From: an uncultured Hungatella sp.
GTDB taxonomy: Bacteria; Bacillota; Clostridia; Lachnospirales; Lachnospiraceae
Reading direction: 5' to 3'
Length of the DNA: 9,261 nt
Assembly (NCBI GenBank): GCA_910585645.1
Contig: CAJUFP010000149.1
Coordinates: forward strand, 1 to 9,261
The translations under genes and the position numbers were made by a program. Below are positions 1-4,709 of this stretch, piece after piece. Below the pieces are notes generated by a model. That model was not told the origin of the DNA. It was given only the letters and a program-made list of their open reading frames with translations, and made no database searches. Each line of letters starts with the position of its first letter. Within the stretch, counting starts at the first letter, position 1.

Positions 1-151
1 CTTTAAGGGCTCATCGGAATGTTTGGCATATCTGAACCCGAACGACACACAGCCTTCCTCCCCTCCCTGGCCTCACGACTCCCCTCGCCCATTGCTCACT
101 CAACAATACACCAATTTATTTTGCGCCAAAATTCCCCCTCAAAGCCTTAAG
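1..151. other. Left-edge non-coding stretch, strongly pyrimidine-rich on + strand
   Basis: I see no supportable gene here. The + strand is dominated by C and T around 51-110, so the minus strand is a run of G and A with several GGGG/GGG tracts. There is no ribosome binding site followed by a credible reading frame on either strand; the minus strand only offers an 8-residue peptide (MPNIPMSP) running to the window edge. A perfect 6-bp inverted repeat with a 3-base loop (ATTTTG-CGC-CAAAAT) lies at 118-132. The stretch lies beyond the terminator of the leftward kinase operon, so it is probably an intergenic spacer or part of a dispersed element whose rest is outside the window. Confidence 0.4.
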
Positions 152-199
152 AAAAGGCCGGAACTCATCCAAGTTTTGGAGACTCCGGCCCTTCTTTTT
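144..199. terminator. Bidirectional rho-independent terminator overlapping the kinase stop codon
   Basis: A long hairpin pairs GGCCGGA (156-162) with TCCGGCC (184-190). It continues inward through TC/GA (165-166 with 181-182) and TCCAA/TTGGA (168-172 with 176-180), leaving a 3-base loop. On the minus strand the stem is followed by TTTTC, fitting termination of the kinase operon. On the + strand it is followed by TTCTTTTT (192-199), fitting a gene arriving from the left. The kinase stop codon (165-167) lies inside the stem. A second short hairpin, GCCTT/AAGGC (144-148 with 154-158), shares bases with the main stem, so the two cannot form together. Both are seen directly; termination activity is inferred. 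Confidence 0.75.
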
Positions 200-1631
200 G
201 TGTCAGAAGAAAGGAAAAGACGGTGCTGTCCCGGCAGTTGCTGGCGCAGGAGATGGAGATGCCGTGGCGGTCTGCGATCTGTTTGGCGATGGGCAGGCCC
301 AGGCCGCTGCCGGTTCGGTTCTGTGTGGAATGATCTTTGTAGAACCGGTTAAAGATGTAGGGGATATCCTCCGGCGGGATGCCGCTGCCGCGGTCCGCCA
401 CCGTCACCAGGTACTGGCCGTCCTGAAAGGAGAGAGCCACGGTCACAACGGCGCCCGCAGGGGAAAATTTGACGGCATTGTCCAGAACCGTGGTGAACAT
501 CTGCCGCAGCCGTCCGTAATCCCCCTGAAAGAGAGCCAGCCCCACTTCATTGTCAAAGCAGATCTTCACCTGTTTTTTGTCTGCCACCATCTGCATGGAG
601 CGGACGGATTCTGTCAGGATATCCGTAAGGTTCAGGGTAGTCTTGGAGATCTGGAAACTGCTGTTTTGGAGCCTGGAAAGCTCTAAAAGGTCATTGACCA
701 GCCGCTCTAAGTGGGCGGCGTCTGACAGCATCTGATGGAAATATTCTTCCATCTGCTGCGGGTCTGTCACAAGCCCCTGCTCTAACACCTCCAGGGAGCC
801 CTTGATCACCGTCAGAGGGGTCCTCAGCTCGTGGGACACATTGGACATAAAATCTTTCTGGATCTTGTCCAGCTTTTTCCGTTCCTGTTCGATGTCAGCC
901 AGCCGGGCAAAAAGATTGTTGATATTGGAAGCCAGGGCTCCGATCTCGTCGTTCTGGTCCACCTGAACCCGGGCGGAGTAGTTTCCTGCCATGACCTGCC
1001 CTACGGCCAGCCCGATGTCCTTTAAGGGAGTGATAAAATGGTGGGCCAGCAGCACGGACAGGGCAAAGGACAGGACCAGCGCCAAAAGGATACAGGCAAT
1101 AAGCATGAAAACGCTCTGGAGTTTGGCGTCAAGAATCCCGTTGACCGGGCTGTGGAGGAGCAGAGCCGCGATGACATTGCCCTCCCCGTCCAGGACCGGC
1201 GCTCCCACGGTGATGGAGGACTGGTCTAACAGGGGGGAGAAGGCTTTGTTGGAGGCCACCTCCCCCTGAAAGATCCGGCGGATCAGGGTCTCGGTGCCCT
1301 CGGGCAGTTTGGAGTAGGAGAGAGAGTAGTTGCCTGTGTCCAGCTCAATGGTCCGGGCGTTTTCATCCACCAGCCACACCTCCCCTTTGGCCGTGTCATT
1401 GACAAAACGCAGGTAAGCGCCGTAGCCCTTCCCTCCGCCCTGGGACTGCCTTTGCCTGAACAGGGAGATGGTGCCGGCCATGGATACGGCCTGTTCTCTT
1501 AACTCCCCTTCGTGGATGCGGGCTGTGTGCCACGTAAACTGGATGCCAAAAAGGATGCCCGTGATCAGGGAGAAGAGGAGGAGCACAGCGGAAAAATATC
1601 CGATAAGGCGGTGTGTGATCTTGTATTTCAT
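165..1631 (-). CDS. Membrane sensor histidine kinase (HAMP, HisKA, HATPase_c)
   Basis: This is a 488-residue sensor kinase of the EnvZ/PhoR type that autophosphorylates on histidine and passes the phosphate to the response regulator encoded just upstream. Domain order: transmembrane helix about 10-32, an extracytoplasmic sensor region about 33-170 of unassigned fold, a second transmembrane helix about 172-196, HAMP linker about 197-250, then HisKA with the SHELRTPL H-box (phospho-acceptor His267). The ATP-binding domain shows the N-box DNAVKFSP (384-391), G1 box DRGSGIP (413-419) and G2 box GSGLGL (441-446). All catalytic boxes are intact and the length is normal for the family. The ATG overlaps the regulator's TGA stop as ATGA (1628-1631), so the two are translationally coupled. 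The signal sensed cannot be read from the sequence. The C-terminus ends within a terminator hairpin. Confidence 0.95.
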   Translation of the reverse strand: MKYKITHRLIGYFSAVLLLFSLITGILFGIQFTWHTARIHEGELREQAVSMAGTISLFRQRQSQGGGKGYGAYLRFVNDTAKGEVWLVDENARTIELDTGNYSLSYSKLPEGTETLIRRIFQGEVASNKAFSPLLDQSSITVGAPVLDGEGNVIAALLLHSPVNGILDAKLQSVFMLIACILLALVLSFALSVLLAHHFITPLKDIGLAVGQVMAGNYSARVQVDQNDEIGALASNINNLFARLADIEQERKKLDKIQKDFMSNVSHELRTPLTVIKGSLEVLEQGLVTDPQQMEEYFHQMLSDAAHLERLVNDLLELSRLQNSSFQISKTTLNLTDILTESVRSMQMVADKKQVKICFDNEVGLALFQGDYGRLRQMFTTVLDNAVKFSPAGAVVTVALSFQDGQYLVTVADRGSGIPPEDIPYIFNRFYKDHSTQNRTGSGLGLPIAKQIADRHGISISCASNCRDSTVFSFLLTQKEGPESPKLG

Positions 1632-2320
1632 GCCACGCCGCCTTCGAATTTATAGCCCATGCCCCAGATGGTCTTGATCTGCCAGTCCGGGTGGGGGACC
1701 TTGTCCAGCTTGGCCCGAAGCCGCTTGATGTGGTTGTCAACCGTCCGGTTGTCCCCCAGGTAGTCATAGCCCCAAAGGGTGCTTAGAAGATTGTCCCTGG
1801 AAAAGATCTTTCCGGGATTGGCAAGCAGCGTCCAGAGGATCTCCAGTTCCTTCTTGGTCAGGGGAATGTTCTGGCCGTCAATGGTCACGGCAGCCTGGTC
1901 TAAAGATACCTGAAGGTTGCCGCAGGTCAGACACTGCGGCGCGCCGCCTTTGGGGGAGCCGTCAATGCGGCGGAGGATGGCCCGGATCCTGGCCATGACC
2001 TCCCCGCCGGAAAATGGCTTTACAATATAGTCGTCAGCCCCGATGTCCAGTCCCATGATCCGCTCAAAGTCCTCCCCCCTGGCGGTCACCATGATGATGG
2101 GAATGCCGGAGGTCTTTCGGATCTTGCGGCACACCTCAAAACCGTCCTGCTTGGGCATCATCACATCCAGCAGGACCACGGCAAAAGAATTTTGTTCAAA
2201 CAGTTCCAAAGCCTCGTCTCCGTCAAAGGCCACCACAGGCTCGTAGCCCTCTTTTTTGGCAAACTCGCTTAAGATTCTGGTTATCTGCACGTTATCATCC
2301 GCGATCAGGATTTTATCCAT
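1628..2320 (-). CDS. OmpR/PhoB-family DNA-binding response regulator
   Basis: A 230-residue two-component response regulator. The receiver domain (about 1-115) has the acidic pair D8/D9, the phospho-acceptor D52 in the stretch LLDVMMPKQDG, the switch residue T79 and the conserved K101 (VKPF). The C-terminal winged-helix domain (about 130-228) shows the usual recognition-helix region DNRTVDNHIKRLRAKL and ends in the GMGYKFE beta hairpin. I chose the ATG at 2320 because it begins right at the receiver fold (MDKILIADD) and follows a GGAAAGGAG ribosome binding site; the frame stays open upstream to 2536, but that part has no family similarity. It is the first gene of a leftward operon with the histidine kinase. 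The target genes are unknown; the divergent lipoprotein is the nearest candidate. Confidence 0.96.
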   Translation of the reverse strand: MDKILIADDNVQITRILSEFAKKEGYEPVVAFDGDEALELFEQNSFAVVLLDVMMPKQDGFEVCRKIRKTSGIPIIMVTARGEDFERIMGLDIGADDYIVKPFSGGEVMARIRAILRRIDGSPKGGAPQCLTCGNLQVSLDQAAVTIDGQNIPLTKKELEILWTLLANPGKIFSRDNLLSTLWGYDYLGDNRTVDNHIKRLRAKLDKVPHPDWQIKTIWGMGYKFEGGVA

Positions 2321-2539
2321 AAGTGACTCCTTTCCATAAATACTATAGCTTAAAAAGATGTCATTTTTGTGTCTTTCCTCCTGTATTTTATCACAAAATC
2401 GAACTGATAAAAACACATTTTTGATACAATTTGCCGGTATGATAAAGGTATAAAAGAGCGGCTGTCCATATCCGCGCCCCGGTGACAGGATACGGGGATC
2501 TTGGTCAGCGCGCAATATAACAATGGAGGATTTCATATT
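2321..2539. promoter_or_regulatory. Divergent regulatory region between response regulator and lipoprotein gene
   Basis: This 219-base AT-rich spacer separates two divergent genes. Besides the leftward promoter it has three TGATA words in the same orientation at 2405, 2422 and 2440, spaced 17 and 18 bases apart. I could not find a well-spaced sigma-A promoter for the lipoprotein gene: TTGATA (2421-2426) and the candidate -10 words TATGAT (2438-2443) and TATAAA (2449-2454) are 11 and 22 bases apart. Further down, CCCCG/CGGGG (2477-2481 with 2493-2497) and TATCC/GGATA (2469-2473 with 2488-2492) give two mutually exclusive short stems in the lipoprotein leader. GGAGGA (2525-2530) is the lipoprotein ribosome binding site, 9 bases before its ATG. 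Confidence 0.4.
2385..2413 (-). promoter_or_regulatory. Candidate promoter of the response regulator/kinase operon
   Basis: Read on the minus strand there is an extended -10 element, TGATAAAAT (TGn followed by TAAAAT), at 2393-2385. A weak -35 (TTTTTA, 2413-2408) lies 17 bases upstream. This would start transcription near 2378 and leave a leader of about 58 bases before the regulator ATG. The match is driven by the extended -10; the -35 is poor, which would fit a promoter needing an activator. Confidence 0.45.
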
Positions 2540-3670
2540 ATGAAGAAACAGGCAAGCATTTTACTGGCATCTATGATGGTCGTGTCTCTGGCAGCGGGAT
2601 GCGGCGGACAGGAGACGGCTCAGACATCGGCGGCTACAGAGGCGGCCACTACCACAGCCGCTGAGACCGAGGCAGAGACCACCACAGCCCAGGAGACCAC
2701 TACGGCTGAGGAGACAGAGGCAGAGACCGAGGCCAAGGAAGCTTCCGCAGGGGGCTACAAGACAGGTCTGGCTGTTGTGTCTTCCATGGGAAGCTCCAAG
2801 AATGCTGAGGACGGGGACGGCCTGGCTCAGGTAGATTCCGTGGCGGCGGCTGTTGTGATCGACGCTGACGGGAAGATCGTAAGCTGTAAACTGGATACGG
2901 CTCAGAACAAGATGGGATTTACCGCCGAGGGCAAGGTAGTTATGACCGAGGAGTTTAAGACTAAGAAGGAACTGAAAGAGGATTACAACATGAAGCCGGC
3001 TTCCGGGATCGGCAAGGAGTGGTACGAGCAGGCAGAGGCTATGGAGGCGTACGTGATCGGAAAGACTGCCGAGGAAGTAAAGGGCATCGCGGTTGACGAG
3101 TCCACCAAGCCAACGGACGCAGACCTGGTGGCAGGCGTTACGGTTAAGATCGGCAGCTACAAGGAAGCCATCGCCGAGGCGGCTGAGAACGCCAAGGCCG
3201 AGGGCGCCGGCGAGGGCGACAAGCTGGGTCTTGGCATCATCACCAACATGGATAAGTCCAAGGACGCTGAGGCTGACGCTGAGGGACAGTGCCAGGCATA
3301 CTCTACATATGTGGCTGTGACTACGGACGGCGACGGGAAGATCACGACCTGTATCATCGACTCCACCCAGGGAACGGTGAAGTTTGACGCGGAGGGCAAG
3401 ATCACTTCCGATCTGACCGCAGGCGTAAAGACCAAGAGACAGCTTGGCAATGATTACAACATGAAGCCCGCTTCCGGCATTGGCAAAGAGTGGTTTGAGC
3501 AGGCTGCTACTCTGGAGGAATACTTTGTAGGCAAGACTGCCGCCGAAGTGGAAGGCATTGCAGTGGACGAGTCCACCAAGCCAACGGACGCGGACCTTCT
3601 GGCAGGCGTTACGGTATCCATCGGCGGGTACAAGACAGCTGCGGTAAAGGCTGTTGACAACGCAAAATAA
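2540..3670 (+). CDS. Secreted lipoprotein with two tandem FMN-binding-like domains
   Basis: A 376-residue predicted lipoprotein. The signal peptide (1-20) ends in SLAAGC, putting the lipidated cysteine at 21. A low-complexity Thr/Glu/Ala linker follows (about 22-70), which probably spaces the protein from the membrane. Two homologous domains come next, about 72-218 and 227-376. Each has a DGKI strand, a (Y)NMKPASGIGKEW block, a GKTA.EV.GIAVDESTKPTDADL block and a final AGVTV helix-capping segment followed by a Tyr-Lys-Ala helix. The closing ADL-xAGVTV-xIGxYKxA pattern recalls the DxxSGATxTS end of FMN-binding domains, but the SGAT threonine motif is replaced by AGVT, so flavin binding is uncertain. 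The family is common but uncharacterised in Lachnospiraceae, as far as I recognise it. I chose the ATG at 2540 for its ribosome binding site and signal peptide. It is divergent from a two-component system, which may regulate it. Confidence 0.8.
   Translation: MKKQASILLASMMVVSLAAGCGGQETAQTSAATEAATTTAAETEAETTTAQETTTAEETEAETEAKEASAGGYKTGLAVVSSMGSSKNAEDGDGLAQVDSVAAAVVIDADGKIVSCKLDTAQNKMGFTAEGKVVMTEEFKTKKELKEDYNMKPASGIGKEWYEQAEAMEAYVIGKTAEEVKGIAVDESTKPTDADLVAGVTVKIGSYKEAIAEAAENAKAEGAGEGDKLGLGIITNMDKSKDAEADAEGQCQAYSTYVAVTTDGDGKITTCIIDSTQGTVKFDAEGKITSDLTAGVKTKRQLGNDYNMKPASGIGKEWFEQAATLEEYFVGKTAAEVEGIAVDESTKPTDADLLAGVTVSIGGYKTAAVKAVDNAK
2753..3667 (+). repeat. Two tandem domain repeats inside the lipoprotein gene (period 465-471 bases)
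   Basis: The two copies cover residues about 72-218 and 227-376. The C-terminal halves align without gaps at a 157-residue offset (YNMKPASGIGKEW at 149 and 306; DESTKPTDADL at 186 and 343). The middle aligns at an offset of 155, so copy two carries a 2-residue insertion just before its KTKRQL segment. At DNA level the block 3095-3120 is identical over 26 bases to 3566-3591, although other parts of the copies differ clearly. Confidence 0.9.
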
Positions 3671-3680
3671 ATACAGCAGG

Positions 3681-3731
3681 AAAAGCCCGGCCGGGCGCTC
3701 AGGAGAGGGAGCGCCCGGATCCGGGCTTTTT
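3681..3731 (+). terminator. Rho-independent terminator of the lipoprotein gene
   Basis: It begins 10 bases after the stop codon. An outer stem pairs AAAAGCCCGG (3681-3690) with CCGGGCTTTT (3721-3730). An inner stem pairs GGGCGCTC (3693-3700) with GAGCGCCC (3709-3716) around a short loop. The transcript ends in a run of Us (3727-3731). The hairpin is very stable by eye. Confidence 0.92.
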
Positions 3732-3794
3732 GTCGCGGCCCATTGCCGGGCTCTGGCGCAAAATCGGGACTGCCACGGCCCATGTTCTTTTCAG

Positions 3795-3828
3795 AAAAAA
3801 AACTCCAGAGCGCCATGCCCTGGAGTTT
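3795..3828 (-). terminator. Rho-independent terminator of rpmB
   Basis: On the minus strand AACTCCAG pairs with CTGGAGTT (arms at 3820-3827 and 3801-3808 in + coordinates), followed by a run of eight Us (3802-3795). It lies 16 bases past the rpmB stop codon. It faces the lipoprotein terminator, so the convergent genes are insulated by separate hairpins. Confidence 0.9.
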
Positions 3829-3843
3829 AAACATCGTATTTCA

Positions 3844-4029
3844 TTAAGCTCTCTCAACTAAGCCGGAACGCAGGCAAGAAGTACATACATACATCTTCTT
3901 CGCGCCGCCGTTCACTTTTACTTTGACGGATTTCACGTTAGGTTTCCACATCTTGTTGGATCTTCTATGGGAATGGCTCACTGCATTGCCAAAGTGAACG
4001 CCCTTACCGCAAATTGAACATTTAGCCAT
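3844..4029 (-). CDS. rpmB: 50S ribosomal protein L28
   Basis: A 61-residue ribosomal protein of the large subunit, normal in length for Firmicutes. It begins MAKCSICGKG and carries the family signature GNAVSHSHRRSNKMWKPN. This is the zinc-binding (C+) form, with two CxxC pairs at C4/C7 and C49/C52. The ribosome binding site AAGGAGGT lies 6 bases upstream of the ATG. The gene stands alone on the minus strand with its own promoter and terminator. It is divergent from the Asp23/FakA cluster, as the L28 gene is from its yloU/yloV neighbours in many Firmicutes (from memory of Bacillus). Nothing is broken. Confidence 0.98.
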   Translation of the reverse strand: MAKCSICGKGVHFGNAVSHSHRRSNKMWKPNVKSVKVKVNGGAKKMYVCTSCLRSGLVERA

Positions 4030-4087
4030 GATCGCACCTCCTTAACAGCTACTTGGCTTCCAATACACGGAACCCACAACAATATGT

Positions 4088-4116
4088 ATAATAACAGATT
4101 ATGCCACAATTTGCAA
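4088..4116 (-). promoter_or_regulatory. Sigma-A-type promoter of rpmB
   Basis: On the minus strand a -35 element TTGCAA (4116-4111) and a -10 element TATTAT (4093-4088) are separated by exactly 17 bases. Transcription should begin near 4081, giving a leader of about 50 bases. AT-rich DNA upstream (4117-4137) could act as an UP element. Confidence 0.75.
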
Positions 4117-4140
4117 GCGAAATTTTAAAAATCTTTGTCA

Positions 4141-4169
4141 TAGACACAATATGCCCGGTGTGGTATACT
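4141..4169 (+). promoter_or_regulatory. Sigma-A-type promoter of the Asp23/FakA cluster
   Basis: TAGACA (4141-4146, one mismatch to TTGACA) and TATACT (4164-4169) are separated by exactly 17 bases. Transcription should begin near 4176, leaving a leader of about 158 bases. The inverted repeat GGTATA (4162-4167) / TATACC (4175-4180) covers the -10 and the likely start point. It could be an operator or just coincidence of the -10 sequence. Confidence 0.75.
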
Positions 4170-4173
4170 TTAC

Positions 4174-4333
4174 CTATACCTCTGCCCGGAGCGTTTCATA
4201 AAGTATAGCAGGACTTAGCCTGGGCAGAATAAGCATAAGGAATGATCAAGCATAGCGGGATTTGCCGCTTGCGGGGCGGAACGCGAAAGCTGACGGCGGC
4301 GGATCACGTATAAGGAAGATGGGAGGTTTTTTC
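4174..4333 (+). promoter_or_regulatory. Long structured 5' leader of the Asp23-family gene (candidate cis-regulatory RNA)
   Basis: Three pairings can be drawn by eye. Helix P1 pairs TCTGCCCGG (4181-4189) with CTGGGCAGA (4220-4228), 9 bp including one G-U. Helix P2 pairs GCA-AGCGG (4250-4252, 4254-4258) with CCGCT-TGC (4265-4272), 8 bp with a bulged T. CTATAC (4174-4179) can pair with GTATAG (4203-4208) in the P1 loop, in pseudoknot order. The word AAGCATA occurs twice, 17 bases apart (4231, 4248). No uninterrupted terminator with a U-run is present. GGGAGG (4321-4326) is the ribosome binding site. I do not recognise a known riboswitch class; the function is inference only. Confidence 0.35.
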
Positions 4334-4690
4334 ATGAAAGGGCGGATCAGCAACAAATTAGGCGAGATCCTGATCAATCCGGAAGTCATCGCCATTTACG
4401 CGGGGACAACGGCAGTGGAGTGCTTCGGCATTGTGGGTATGGCGGCCATCAGCATGAAGGACGGCCTTGTGAAGCTTTTGAAAAAGGAGAGCCTGACCCA
4501 CGGGATCAACGTGGAGATCAGGGACAATCACATTTTGCTGGATTTCCACGTGATCGTGGCTTACGGCATCAGCATCTCGGCGGTTGCGGACAATCTGATC
4601 GAAAATGTGAAATACAAAGTGGAAGAATTCACCGGGATGACCGTTGACAAGATCAACATCTATGTCGAAGGCGTCAGAGTGATTGATTAA
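4334..4690 (+). CDS. Asp23/Gls24 (YloU) family envelope stress protein
   Basis: A 118-residue Asp23-domain protein. It matches the YloU pattern closely: an N-terminal NKLGEILINPEVIAIYAG segment, the ECFGIVGMA block near residues 29-37, an IVAYG strand and the closing INIYVEGVRV. The family includes Asp23 of Staphylococcus, a cell-envelope stress protein, but the biochemical role of the small YloU members is unclear. I used the ATG at 4334 because GGGAGG lies 7 bases upstream and the product then aligns with the family; an in-frame ATG at 4319 would add five residues and is less well placed. It is the first gene of the cluster, and its TAA is followed at once by the ribosome binding site of the next gene, so the two are almost certainly co-transcribed. 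YloU and YloV neighbours are conserved across Firmicutes. Confidence 0.93.
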   Translation: MKGRISNKLGEILINPEVIAIYAGTTAVECFGIVGMAAISMKDGLVKLLKKESLTHGINVEIRDNHILLDFHVIVAYGISISAVADNLIENVKYKVEEFTGMTVDKINIYVEGVRVID

Positions 4691-4709
4691 GGAGGAGCAG
4701 CTGGTGGGT

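Noticed and set aside
23..352. + strand reading frame of 109 codons at the left edge
   Set aside because: More than half lies antisense to the histidine kinase, it has no ribosome binding site, and its Pro/Arg/Trp-rich product looks like a shadow of GC-rich coding DNA and a pyrimidine-rich spacer.
2469..2497. Possible H-type pseudoknot in the lipoprotein leader
   Set aside because: The two stems are in pseudoknot order, but no bases are left to cross the first stem (the second stem's 3' arm abuts the first's), so they are better read as mutually exclusive hairpins.
2321..2536. N-terminal extension of the response regulator up to 2536
   Set aside because: The receiver fold begins exactly at the ATG at 2320 with a good ribosome binding site; the upstream part covers the divergent promoter region.
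3454..3834. Minus-strand frame through the lipoprotein 3' end
   Set aside because: It crosses two terminators and lies antisense to the second lipoprotein domain; a shadow frame.
4170..4333. OLE RNA or a known riboswitch in the Asp23 leader
   Set aside because: OLE RNA is found near DAK genes but is about 600 bases long; this leader is about 158 bases, and I see no conserved core of any riboswitch class I know.
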